From positions 52,622 to 95,681 of the forward strand of contig LIIK01000003.1 in assembly GCA_001421095.1 (NCBI GenBank): a DNA stretch of 43,060 nucleotides. Direction: 5' to 3'. Below are positions 33,601 through 41,120 of the stretch, piece after piece. Each line of letters opens with the position of its first letter. Position 1 is the stretch's first letter. The position numbers were made by a program, and so were the translations under genes. The DNA is from Candidatus [Bacteroides] periocalifornicus (lineage in GTDB: Bacteria > Bacteroidota > Bacteroidia > Bacteroidales > CAJPTX01). Below the pieces are notes generated by a model that was given only the letters and a program-made list of their open reading frames with translations, ran no database searches and was not told the origin of the DNA.

Positions 33601-35253
33601 GTTGAGGCTACCCACCGAGACCGAATCTGAAACCACGTGCATACGCGCCAAGTCGGCATGCAGTACCTCTGCCCGAAAACGGAAAAGGGGGAGCCGAGAC
33701 GAGAGGTCCACCATCCCGTTGAAGGCCAAGCGCAGAGCCGAATCGGCCACATGGAGCGTGCCGCTGTAGCTCGTGGAGGTTAGCTGCCCCTCGGCCTCTA
33801 TCCCATGGTATGAATACCCCAGCAGGCTAAGGTGGCGGATCTTGGCGCTGAGCTTAGAATCTAGCCCCTTCTTCCGATCAAAACTCCCGTCGATGCTAGC
33901 ATCCAGCGATGTGGTGCCGAGCTGGCTGCTACCTGCCAGCTTACCGATATCCAGCCCCTCGGTGGCCACCCGCCCCTTAAAGCGCACATGCCCCTGGGCA
34001 TTGTAGGCCAGCGAGAGGTCGGTACCCACCTTGCCGATGTTGGAGGTAAGCGTGCCGAAGGCCACGAAATCGTCGAGGAATCCCACGATTTCACCCCGGT
34101 AGTGGAGCGACGCAACCCCCTTGAGGTACTGGCGCAACGGGATCGGCTTCCCCGCAAAGCGCGATACGAGCGACTCTATACCCGTGGGTGTGGTTTGCAG
34201 GCTATCTATCGACACGCTCAGCACCGTAGAGCGCCAATTGGGCAACCCCACCAGCCCCGCATTCACCACCATACGAGTACCATCGGGCAGTGCTATTCTC
34301 GCTGTATCTACCCGAAAATCTGACAGTTTACCCCGGTATCGCAGTGAAAGGTCACACGGGATAGCTGCCTCTGCGGGCAAGGGGGCAAAGTAGCCCACCT
34401 CCCGCGCATTGAACCGTGATGGCAGCACTCGGATATCCATCCGCACGCTATCATTGAAGCGCGACATCGCTCGCCAGCCATGGTAGTCAAAGTGCAGCCA
34501 AGGGAGGTGCAGGCGGCTGTAAGGGGTGGTTACCTCCAGATCGTTGAAGTGCATGTGGGTGGAATCCAGTGCCATAAGGCAGCCGAGATCCCGCACCTCA
34601 AAGCCCGAGGCCTCCCGCAGCGATACCCCAAAGAGACGCATCCGAACAGCAGCCCCTAGCACGTAGAGGTTGGAAGCCTCCGCATTTATATGGCGGAAAT
34701 CGATATTGTGGGGATCGAAAATCCCCTCTTTCCCCTCCTGGCTGCCCGTCTTCACTCGGACTTCTACATCACGCAGCGCAACGCTAGAGATGGTAAGATT
34801 GAACGGGAGCGAGCTGGTATCCTTTGGCTTGGCGTGATTCTGGAACAGCTCGGCAGCTGCCTTGATATTCAGCACACCCGCACTATCTGATACGATGTTG
34901 ATCAGCGCCCCGCGCCCCTCGGTATGCCCTAACGACAGCAGTTTCCCGCCCCTGCCGATAAAGCGCAGCGAGCTCATGGCGTAGTCCACATGGATAAGGG
35001 TATCGCCCTGGAGATCCCACCACGTGTAGTCATACACCTTAAGGCGCGCCAAGAGCCCCACCTCTGCCCGGCTGGCCGTCATCCGCACCCCAAACTTCCG
35101 CTCCAGAATACCGAATATCAGCCGCGGGGCCGCTTCCTGCACTCCTCGGAACTGGAAGGCTATCAGCACTGCAATGAATAGGACCACCGTACCGATAAGA
35201 CTCCAGAGCGCAATACCCCCTAGAATACGGAAGAAACGGTGGACGAATCGCAT
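30661..35253 (-). CDS. tamB: TamB-like translocation and assembly protein
   Basis: A very large (1,530 residues) envelope protein of the TamB/AsmA-like class. It has one N-terminal membrane helix (about 8-32), a long run of beta-rich repeats forming the groove-like rod thought to carry lipids or outer-membrane proteins across the periplasm, and a C-terminal TamB (DUF490) domain at roughly 1,080-1,480, with GNYTMHRGEFTFTLEGLISKKFNI and SQLLLLNAF-like segments. Length fits Bacteroidetes homologues. No TamA-like barrel is encoded in the window. The transcript probably ends at the palindrome at 30545-30596. Confidence 0.9.
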   Translation of the reverse strand: MRFVHRFFRILGGIALWSLIGTVVLFIAVLIAFQFRGVQEAAPRLIFGILERKFGVRMTASRAEVGLLARLKVYDYTWWDLQGDTLIHVDYAMSSLRFIGRGGKLLSLGHTEGRGALINIVSDSAGVLNIKAAAELFQNHAKPKDTSSLPFNLTISSVALRDVEVRVKTGSQEGKEGIFDPHNIDFRHINAEASNLYVLGAAVRMRLFGVSLREASGFEVRDLGCLMALDSTHMHFNDLEVTTPYSRLHLPWLHFDYHGWRAMSRFNDSVRMDIRVLPSRFNAREVGYFAPLPAEAAIPCDLSLRYRGKLSDFRVDTARIALPDGTRMVVNAGLVGLPNWRSTVLSVSIDSLQTTPTGIESLVSRFAGKPIPLRQYLKGVASLHYRGEIVGFLDDFVAFGTLTSNIGKVGTDLSLAYNAQGHVRFKGRVATEGLDIGKLAGSSQLGTTSLDASIDGSFDRKKGLDSKLSAKIRHLSLLGYSYHGIEAEGQLTSTSYSGTLHVADSALRLAFNGMVDLSSRLPLFRFRAEVLHADLARMHVVSDSVSVGSLNLQAAIQGSNLDNLDGDLELTGLSYRNARGTIRVDSVVLGAHNAEGGKLIMLQSKVLRGVLWGGSQYNRVPKSLNAMAQHLLPAVIDTGGRAFYRLEHDAVEYADTYQLSSDSSIVYRGEVIVGQLDSMLKVLLPAAYVAPGSRVTCDFIPQRRSLELNLRTDQLRYESIRLSGLRVRGQVRDTTAQLLLALDSGRVAATPFDSVRTVLNIVRNHLDMRLGMRATTLASSRLSLGWSADFYPSDSLNMPYVLARIDSGAVQVDGRRWRFSPARIVLDTTGIDVSNCHLRHEGHSLSVSGRLSRHPADSVRLQVENFSLDLLNGLMSPFRLEGMARGGVAVAQVFGKPTVKVDMQVDGLRFNSAYIGALQLKGRWAGIEHPFLLGITNMALDGHQALSVLLAWNPNEEKLRGSLRLDHFAMSPLGVLAQGQVQTDGALSADVQIGGTVRAPKADGYLQFHDAKFGVRMLNTSFATSSRVQLAGQTAIFNGFIVTDAQGSPFRLDGSVDWGNFSNPAIAVKASGINMKLLNTSTFAGELFYGQLYASPSIQATGTLRRLRLDLDVTTNAGTTLSFQLPTSVQAKENQQLVFALSPADSLRQGSQEAALTQRTVSPRLTLNMGLHVTNDALTQLIINSHTGDMLKARGSGNLQISAKPGQPVAIFGNYTMHRGEFTFTLEGLISKKFNITEGSSIHFNGDPLLAYANIVTVYNTRASLEKLAPAADAERYRRRVPVACKLTIKGRLSNPTLAFDVEIPQADVETQSLLAAALNTDEKKVRQFASLLLLNAFVADTRGQSQVAAANGQTTSQSNGINDALLSTFWELLSNQFNAWLAQIAPSEDAPTFGVGINYRPNTTPTQRGDDAQVSLSMQWKSVNIDANFDVNRANTSSAVAGDINFTKQSGFLKNLYYRAFARSNDDLVFNNLSPYTAGAGVVYSQSFNNLHDLWQQFLSIFVRANRERDSANAAQPAATQEENAGKGR

Positions 35254-35278
35254 AGGAACTGTATATCGGGATGTTTTA

Positions 35279-35432
35279 GAACCTCCGCAAAATCCGCCTG
35301 AACGACGCTGCTCGCCGTACAGCTTATGCGGTCCTTGATAATTGTAATCGGATGATTAAAACTGTTTTAATTGAGAGGTAGGGGAACGAAACACACCTAC
35401 AAATAGACGTGCACACATCTATTGCAGACGCC
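35279..35432 (+). repeat. Diverged MITE-like element E3
   Basis: The left end GAACCTCCGCAAAA (35279-35292) resembles AGACCTCTGCAAAA. The interior GCGGTCCTTGATAATTGTAA and GATTAAAACTGTTTTA modules align with the 6723 copy. The GC-rich palindrome is decayed. A possible right end is TATTGCAGACGCCG near 35419-35432. It fills much of the tamB-pgi gap (35254-35507), which has no gene. Confidence 0.5.
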
Positions 35433-35507
35433 GTGCTTTCAGGGATCATTAACGTGCGAACACCGAAAAAACATATGGACTCAGCGCACGGCTACACTCC
35501 TCGCCCC

Positions 35508-36830
35508 CTAGTTCCCAGGATTCTGGGCAGCCTCATACCCAGGTTTGCCCAGCAGCGCGAACATATTGCGCTTGTAGGCCTCCACGCCTGGCTGGTTGAA
35601 GGGGTTCTCCCCTTGCAGCAGCACGCTCGCCGCGCAGGCCAGCTCAAAGAAGTAGATGGTGTACCCCAGCCAGTAGGCATCGCGCTGGGGGATGCGTATC
35701 TGTAGGCAGGGAACGCCCCCCTGCTCGTGGGCAGCCACGGTGGCCGCTCGGGCTATATCGTTAATCTCTGCTATCGGGCGATTGGCAAGGTAGTTGAGCC
35801 CATCGTCGTCCCCTTCCTTCGGGGAGAACGCCAATGCGGCGGCCTCACAGTCCCCAACCCCTACCTGTATGTGCGTCTCAAAGATCATTCTCTCCCCCTC
35901 CTGGATATACTGGCCCAAGGAATGGAGATCCGTGGTGAAGCAGGCCGAAGCTGGGAGAATCCCCTTGCCATTCTTCCCCTCGCTCTCTGCAAACAGCTGC
36001 TTGAGCCACTCCTGAAAGCCGCGGAGGTATGGGGTGTAGGTACTGAAGAATTCTACTCGTTTTCCACTATCATACAGCAGTTTGCGGGCAGCTGCATACT
36101 GGAGCGCAATATTACCATCCACCTCCGCCGTAAGCAGCTGTTCCTCTGCAGCCCGCGCCCCGTTGAGCAGCCCCTCTATATCCCTACCTCCCAGTGCCAA
36201 CGGCAGGAGCCCCACAGGGGTAAGCACAGAGAACCGCCCCCCCACATCATCAGGTATCACAAGGCGTTGCCATCCATTCTTCACTGCCATATCATGGAGA
36301 GCACCACGTCTGGCATCGGTTATAGCCACTACCTGGCAATCATTGCGCTTTTCACTCCATCCAGCTCCCAATGCCTCGAGCAGCAGTCTGAATGAGACCG
36401 CAGGCTCGGTAGTAGTGCCCGACTTTGAGATAACCACAACGGCAAACCGCCTGCCCCGTAGCCTCTGGAGTGTAGACAGCAGGTAGTCTGGGCAGAGGGT
36501 CTGCCCCATGAAGATGATCTCTGGCCCCAGTCTCCCGTCGTTGGCAAGGGCCTCAAGCAAAGCCGCAGCCCCTAGGTATGAGCCTCCAATGCCCACTATC
36601 ACCACCGTATCGAAGGCCGAGCGTATGCGGCTAGCCAGCGCCTCTATCTCCTGGGTTTGCGCAGAGAGGGTTCTACTTGGCAGATGCAGCCATCCCAGGA
36701 AATCTCGCCCGGCGCAATCACCCGCTTTCAGCGCCCCAAGCGCCTGGGCTGCACGGGTAAGCAGGGATGAGAACTGTCCCCCTACTAGGAGGGAAATCTG
36801 CTGGCTCGGTATGAATTCAAGAGTACCCAT
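35508..36830 (-). CDS. pgi: Glucose-6-phosphate isomerase
   Basis: A glycolytic enzyme that interconverts glucose 6-phosphate and fructose 6-phosphate. The 440-residue protein has two SIS-type phosphosugar sites with VVIVGIGGSYLGAAAL, VISKSGTTTEP, and the PGI signature VGGRFSVLTPVGLLPLA. The size fits the shorter bacterial form. It follows gpsA by 24 bp and the two likely form one operon, as in other Bacteroidales. Confidence 0.96.
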   Translation of the reverse strand: MGTLEFIPSQQISLLVGGQFSSLLTRAAQALGALKAGDCAGRDFLGWLHLPSRTLSAQTQEIEALASRIRSAFDTVVIVGIGGSYLGAAALLEALANDGRLGPEIIFMGQTLCPDYLLSTLQRLRGRRFAVVVISKSGTTTEPAVSFRLLLEALGAGWSEKRNDCQVVAITDARRGALHDMAVKNGWQRLVIPDDVGGRFSVLTPVGLLPLALGGRDIEGLLNGARAAEEQLLTAEVDGNIALQYAAARKLLYDSGKRVEFFSTYTPYLRGFQEWLKQLFAESEGKNGKGILPASACFTTDLHSLGQYIQEGERMIFETHIQVGVGDCEAAALAFSPKEGDDDGLNYLANRPIAEINDIARAATVAAHEQGGVPCLQIRIPQRDAYWLGYTIYFFELACAASVLLQGENPFNQPGVEAYKRNMFALLGKPGYEAAQNPGN

Positions 36831-36854
36831 CAGATACGGAAGGATTAGAAAATC

Positions 36855-37850
36855 TCAAACTAGCACCTCCGTTAGCCGCCGCATTTCGGCCTTGGCGTTC
36901 TTCCCCTCGTACAGAATACGGTGCATCGTCTCGGCTATCGGCATGTGCACCCCATGCTGCAGGTTCACCGCATGTATCCCCCCAGTGGCGTAGTAGCCCT
37001 CTGCCACCATTTTCATCTCCATCTGGGCGCTCAGCACGCTATAGCCCTTGCCGATCATAGTGCCGAAGGTGCGATTCCGGCTGAACTGCGAGTAGCAGGT
37101 AACTAGGAGATCGCCGAGGTAGGCGCTGGCCTCCGTATGCCGAGTATCTGGGTATGAGGAATGTAGAAAACGCACAATCTCGGCCTGCGCATTGCAGGTG
37201 AGCACCGCCTGGAAATTATCGCCGTACCCGAGCCCATTGGCCACACCCACCGCCACGGCGTAGATATTCTTCAGTATGGCACTGTACTCAGTGCCATAGA
37301 TATCGGTACTCTCAATGGTACGAATGTAATCTGTCCCAATGAGTTTGCAGATCTGCTTGGCTCTGGCGCGGTGCTTACAGCTCACCGTGATGTATGAAAG
37401 TCGCTCAAGCGCAACCTCCTCGGCATGGCAAGGGCCGCTCACCACCCCCATCTGGCTGTAGCTCACCCCGTAGTGCGATTTTAGGAATTCCGTAGCCGTA
37501 ACATGCTCCTCGGGTACAATCCCCTTGATGGAGGTAACCAGAAACTTGCCCGACAAGTCCACCGAGAGGGGCTTGAGCCATTCGCCCAAGAAGGCCGAGG
37601 GCACCACCATGAAAATGGTATCGGCACTGCGCACGGCATCATCCAGCTCTCCGTGCACCCGAATCCTATCCAGATTAAAATGGACATCGCTTAGGTACTG
37701 CGGGTTATGCCCATGCCTGCGAATGTACTCGCCCATCTCTGGTCTGCGCACGTACCAATCTACGCAGGGCTGGGTCTCATGCAGAATCTTAACTATAGCT
37801 GTTGCCCAGCTCCCGCTACCCACTACCGCTACCCTAGAGTTCTGGTCCAT
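36855..37850 (-). CDS. gpsA: Glycerol-3-phosphate dehydrogenase [NAD(P)+]
   Basis: It reduces dihydroxyacetone phosphate to sn-glycerol 3-phosphate, the backbone of membrane phospholipids. The 331-residue protein has the dinucleotide loop VVGSGSWATAIVKIL, the catalytic-lysine strand LVTSIKGIV, a GPCHAEEVA segment and the C-terminal catalytic block with EYSAILKNIYAVAVG. Its first 17 bases overlap the end of the upstream lipoprotein gene, so the two are translationally linked. Confidence 0.96.
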   Translation of the reverse strand: MDQNSRVAVVGSGSWATAIVKILHETQPCVDWYVRRPEMGEYIRRHGHNPQYLSDVHFNLDRIRVHGELDDAVRSADTIFMVVPSAFLGEWLKPLSVDLSGKFLVTSIKGIVPEEHVTATEFLKSHYGVSYSQMGVVSGPCHAEEVALERLSYITVSCKHRARAKQICKLIGTDYIRTIESTDIYGTEYSAILKNIYAVAVGVANGLGYGDNFQAVLTCNAQAEIVRFLHSSYPDTRHTEASAYLGDLLVTCYSQFSRNRTFGTMIGKGYSVLSAQMEMKMVAEGYYATGGIHAVNLQHGVHMPIAETMHRILYEGKNAKAEMRRLTEVLV

Positions 37851-38151
37851 AGGTCATATCATTTAAAGGCTGCAGCGCCAACCGCACCTCAGGTACCCGC
37901 AAGGAATCGCGCCGCTCCTCGCTATGCAGGTTCTTCCGCTTGCGCCCGGTGCAATGGCAGCCCGCAGGCCGAAATATCCCCTTTCCTCGAATGGCATAGT
38001 TGCTCTTGGTAGAAGCGCAACCCGTGGTAAAAATCAGCACCAACGGCAGAATTCCCACCACGCACACCCGCAGTACCCACCGCCCCAAGAACGCACGGGC
38101 TATCCCAAGCCTACTAGCATAACATGCTGAATAGCAATCACTCTTCTCCAT
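37834..38151 (-). CDS. Small predicted lipoprotein
   Basis: A 105-residue protein. A hydrophobic segment (about 28-42) leads to FTTGCAS, a lipobox-like motif with Cys at 45; the N-terminal region before it is long for a signal peptide. The rest is short, basic and contains GCHC. No family recognised. It overlaps gpsA by 17 bases and has a good promoter upstream, so it is expressed as the first gene of the lipoprotein-gpsA-pgi run. In other Bacteroidales I recall lysS at this place. Confidence 0.6.
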   Translation of the reverse strand: MEKSDCYSACYASRLGIARAFLGRWVLRVCVVGILPLVLIFTTGCASTKSNYAIRGKGIFRPAGCHCTGRKRKNLHSEERRDSLRVPEVRLALQPLNDMTYGPEL

Positions 38152-38194
38152 CTACCGTGGATATTGCGCAGGGATACCTGCAGATTTCCACCGC

Positions 38195-38202
38195 CAAAGG
38201 TA
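38195..38202 (-). promoter_or_regulatory. Promoter -7 box of lipoprotein-gpsA-pgi run
   Basis: Minus-strand TACCTTTG within GCTACCTTTGG, 43 bp before the lipoprotein ATG. The -33 box is not well conserved. Confidence 0.6.
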
Positions 38203-38331
38203 GCCATTTTTACGCAACCCACCACCATGCATTATGCGATTGTAGCAGAACTAGGTCGAACACCCTCTGCGTTCTGCATCACTCCTAACGCTATGGGTGC
38301 ACTGCGAGCCATCTGGCTGACGAATTTTTAC

Positions 38332-38339
38332 TACCTTTG
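38332..38339 (+). promoter_or_regulatory. Promoter -7 box before a non-coding stretch
   Basis: TACCTTTG in the context CTACCTTTGCGG, matching the rpsP and rpoN promoters in this window. The nearest supported plus-strand start is 430 bp away, so the transcript would begin with a long non-coding part. The -33 match is poor. Confidence 0.55.
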
Positions 38340-38344
38340 CGGAG

Positions 38345-38767
38345 GTTACTACTTATTGGATGTAGTAAATGGTGTGGACACGGCTCTCTGGGTACTTCCC
38401 CCGATGGCAAGCTTAACCGTGCCCATAGATCGGTAGTCTGGCTCTAGAAGATGCTTGGGGGATTTTGCGGTATATGGCAGACTCGTTGAATAATTCGCAG
38501 ATTCCCGAGCTGGGAGGGAATAATGAATGACGACTCCACAGGTTGCGACCTACGCTCTTCGGCTCTCGATAGGGACGATATGCGTAGGGGCAGACCGAAA
38601 GTTGCCTGCCCACCCTTTCCGTCCATTTACCCTCGCTGAAATTCGACACCCGCGAATTCGGAGGGCGGAGATATCCCGTATCATTCTCGGGGGAGGCGAG
38701 CGATACCTTTCCCCCGAGCGCCGTCTCGACGCGATGATTGTCAATTCCCCCAACCTATTCTCTTAGC
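38345..38767 (+). ncRNA. Candidate structured RNA or long leader
   Basis: Directly after the promoter come several strong hairpins: TTACTAC/GTAGTAA; GGACACGG/CCGTGCCC (one mismatch); ATTCCC/GGGAAT; CCTACGC/GCGTAGG; GGGCAG/CTGCCC; and a perfect 9 bp CTCGGGGGA/TCCCCCGAG near 38690-38725. Open frames here have no family resemblance and none spans it. I looked for conserved blocks of tmRNA, RNase P RNA and SRP RNA and found none. It could be a stable small RNA, a regulatory leader of the methyltransferase gene, or two things in series. The 3' end is not defined. Confidence 0.35.
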
Positions 38768-39676
38768 ATGCGAACCCTCGATCTATTCTGTGGCTGTGGA
38801 GGGCTTAGTTTAGGGTTTGCGCTGGCGGGCTTTGAGCTGGTTGCAGCAGCCGATAACTGGCCAGAGGCGTTGGCGGTCTACCGGCAGAATTTCCAGCACC
38901 CCGCTCTCCTCATGGACCTCTCCAATGTGGAGCACTCCCTAGCACAGCTCGCCCCACTACGCCCCCAGGTGGTAATAGGAGGGCCGCCCTGCCAAGATTT
39001 CTCCTCGGCCGGCAAGCGCGATGAGAACAATGGCAAGGGGGCGCTCACAGTGGCCTACGCCCGCCTCGTAGCAGGGCTTAGCCCCACGATTTTCGTTATG
39101 GAGAATGTCCCCACCATCGTGGGCTAGCGCAAGCTGCAAGAGGCTAAGGCTATACTCCAGTCCGCAGGGTATGGGCTATCGTCCACCGTGCTGGATGCAA
39201 GCCTATGCGGAGTGCCGCAGCGTCGGAAACGCTTCTTCATGGTGGGCATCCTCGGAGGGAATGACGGGGAGCTGCTGCCAGCCCTTCAGGGCGGTTTAGC
39301 CAGGATACCGCTAACAGTACGCCAGGCTCTAGGCAATGAGATTACTGTAGACTACTACTATCGCCACCCAAGGAGCTACGCCCGGCGGGGGATATTCTCT
39401 GTCGATGAACCCAGCCCTACCGTCAGAGGGGTGAATCGTCCCATACCACCTGGCTATCAGCTGCATTCAAACGATGCGGTGCAGACCAAAGAAGATATAC
39501 AGCCTCTTACCACACTACAACGGGCTAGGATACAGACCTTTCCTGCCGATTTCTGCTGGAATGGCCCGCGAACCGTAGTAGAGCAGCTGGTGGGGAACGC
39601 CGTACCCGTAAAGCTCGCGCAGCACGTAGCCGAACGGCTATTATCCCGGATTTCAACCGAATGGACTTCTAAATAA
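38768..39676 (+). pseudogene. Cytosine-5 DNA methyltransferase with in-frame stop
   Basis: Read through, this encodes about 302 residues with the m5C methyltransferase motifs in order: I (DLFCGCGGLSLGF), IV with the catalytic Cys75 (GGPPCQDFSS), VI (ENV, 112-114), VIII (PQRRKRFF), IX (PSPTVRG) and X (GNAVPVKLAQHVAERL). A single TAG at 39125-39127 interrupts it after 119 codons; the frame continues intact on the other side. As it stands only a fragment lacking the target-recognition and C-terminal motifs would be made. No restriction endonuclease is visible nearby, so it may have been an orphan or a relic of a restriction system. A sequencing error is the main alternative. Confidence 0.85.
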
Positions 39677-39967
39677 TCTGGATTGCTGCCGTACTGACGG
39701 GGCAGCCCGCGAATCGCATTTCTATCAATTGGCGAGGTTTGCTACTGCGCCTTGGTAGGGGTTCTCTGGCGTTTGTAGCGACGTGGCGTGCCGCGCCGCG
39801 TCCCTAAACACCGCGTCGCGCCCCTAAACACCGCATCGCGCCCCTAAACACCGCGTTGCGATACTAAGCATACCGCATCGCGATTCTAAAATAGGGCTGG
39901 CTATTAATCCATTAAACGTACACACTTCCGCCCATACAAGACCAATCTTACGATTTTCGTCAAATAA
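39677..39967. other. Gene-free stretch with tandem repeats
   Basis: No gene. It holds a palindromic repeat core, the 20 bp tandem array and AT-rich DNA leading to the Hpt promoter. Confidence 0.6.
39775..39892. repeat. Repeat core followed by 20 bp tandem array
   Basis: A copy of the palindromic core (GCGACGTGGC then GTGCCGCG) runs into about four units of roughly 20 bp, CCCTAAACACCGCGTCGCG with small variations, the last two decayed (ATACTAAGCATACCGCATCGC). The units look like amplified ends of the core. Confidence 0.75.
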
Positions 39968-40000
39968 TTTGCGATATCGGGCAAAATCTTTCTACATTTG
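39968..40000 (+). promoter_or_regulatory. Promoter of Hpt gene
   Basis: TTTG (39968-39971), a 21 bp spacer and TACATTTG (39993-40000), followed 18 bp later by the ATG. Confidence 0.75.
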
Positions 40001-40018
40001 CATAGTTTTTAAAACGAT

Positions 40019-40393
40019 ATGGGCTACAGGTATCTAAATGCGGACTGGGTGGCGATGATGTCGCAGGACGACCGTGAACTGCTGCAAGATCTCTACAACC
40101 TTTTCTCCGAGCAGTGCGGACGGTTGACAGAGTTCTTGGCGCAAATCCCCAAGACCCCACCCATAGACTCCCAAGCGGCTAACGCCCTGGCCGACCTCTT
40201 GCACAAAACGAGGGGAAGCGCCAGCTCGCTGGGCATACAGCACATACCCGATGCCATGCGCGCCCTTGAGGCCGAGGTGCGCAGCGGGGCAGCGTGGGAT
40301 TCAGTAGTGAGTACCCTGCACGCTCTGCACAGCCAGCTGAACGAGGCGCTGGGGGAATTCCGCAACTACATTGAAGCGCAGGCCGGCAGATAG
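40019..40393 (+). CDS. Hpt domain phosphotransfer protein
   Basis: A 124-residue, all-helical soluble protein. The segment LLHKTRGSASSLGI carries the Hpt signature, with the phospho-accepting histidine at 62. Such proteins pass phosphate between receiver domains in phosphorelays. No histidine kinase or response regulator is encoded in the window, so its partners lie elsewhere. The STAS gene 57 bp downstream on the same strand suggests a shared signalling pathway. Confidence 0.85.
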   Translation: MGYRYLNADWVAMMSQDDRELLQDLYNLFSEQCGRLTEFLAQIPKTPPIDSQAANALADLLHKTRGSASSLGIQHIPDAMRALEAEVRSGAAWDSVVSTLHALHSQLNEALGEFRNYIEAQAGR

Positions 40394-40450
40394 CCTAGGC
40401 TCTTTGGATTAGAACAACTCATTAGCAATAACCTAATTAACGAACGCATC

Positions 40451-40759
40451 ATGCTTCAAATCAGCAACACCGGCGGTGCTACGCAAGTGGCCTTTGAGCC
40501 CAAGAGCAAGCTCAACATCGCGAATGTGGGCCAAGTGAAATCTGAACTCCTCGCCACCGTGCGCGGTGAGAATGGTTCACTGATAGTAGATCTCTCTAAC
40601 CTCGACTATGTGGATTCGTCGGGAATCGGCGCCTTCCTCTCCCTCCTACGGGCCTGCCGAGAGCACTCTTGGAAGCTCACGTTCAGGCATCCCCAGCAGG
40701 GGGTGATGGACCTGTTCAACCTGCTGCAGCTACAGTCTATATTCACCATAGAGCGTTAG
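40451..40759 (+). CDS. STAS domain protein, anti-sigma antagonist type
   Basis: A 102-residue single-domain STAS protein. The conserved loop DYVDSSGIGAFLSLLR (52-67) carries the serine pair (56/57) that is phosphorylated in SpoIIAA/RsbV-type anti-anti-sigma factors. In that system a kinase/anti-sigma controls it and a PP2C phosphatase reactivates it; neither is in the window. Expressed with the Hpt gene and followed by a terminator. Confidence 0.85.
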   Translation: MLQISNTGGATQVAFEPKSKLNIANVGQVKSELLATVRGENGSLIVDLSNLDYVDSSGIGAFLSLLRACREHSWKLTFRHPQQGVMDLFNLLQLQSIFTIER

Positions 40760-40828
40760 CTAGTAGGGTGTAAGCATACGCGCATGGCGAGATGATTCCT
40801 AGGCCAACCCTAGGCCCATGCGCAAGAC

Positions 40829-40884
40829 AAAAGCCGTAGGGTCGCTCGGAGGCACACTCCGATGCGTCTCTACGGCTTTCTTTT
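40829..40884 (+). terminator. Terminator after STAS gene
   Basis: AAAGCCGTAG (40830-40839) pairs with CTACGGCTTT (40870-40879), with an inner TCGGAG/CTCCGA stem and CTTTT after it. It has T-rich ends in both directions, so it may also serve the minus strand. Confidence 0.85.
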
Positions 40885-40938
40885 ATCGGCGTCGGGGAAA
40901 ACGCTGGGCGAAGGCATCACGCTAGAGGGTCTACCACA

Positions 40939-41120
40939 AGGCCTCTGCCCCTCACATAAACGATGCGGCATTGCTAGTATCACGATGCGGCATTATACCG
41001 CGACGCGGCACGCCGCGTCGCTACGGCCTTCGAGAAATGGAATTGCCTGATTGAAAACTCTTTACCTGCAAGAAGGCCACACATAAAGATTGCCCCCATA
41101 CAGGACTTTTGTAGAAGTCT
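40939..41120 (+). repeat. MITE-like element E1
   Basis: The left end AGGCCTCTGCCC and right end TTTTGTAGAAGTCT (41107-41120) are diverged inverted copies of AGACCTCTGCAAAA. The interior has CATAAACGATGCGGC, a duplicated CACGATGCGGCATT part, the palindromic core (arms GCGACGCGGC and GCCGCGTCGC, 41000-41021) and ACGGCCTTCGAGAAATGG. It is the longest and clearest copy. It ends on the base before the rloB stop codon. Confidence 0.7.

Noticed and set aside
38527..38766. 79-codon plus-strand frame, and opposing short frames on the minus strand
   Set aside because: None resembles a known protein, they coincide with strong hairpins, and none has a suitable start context. The stretch is better treated as non-coding.
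38345..38767. Assignment of the structured stretch to tmRNA, RNase P RNA or SRP RNA
   Set aside because: I looked for the tmRNA ends and tag frame, the RNase P GAGGAAAGTCC block and the SRP Alu/GGAAGG-type loops and did not find them. A TACGCTCTT resembling part of a tag is not followed by an Ala-Ala-stop.
39775..39892. CRISPR array
   Set aside because: Units are about 20 bp and directly abut, with no unique spacers and no cas genes in the window.
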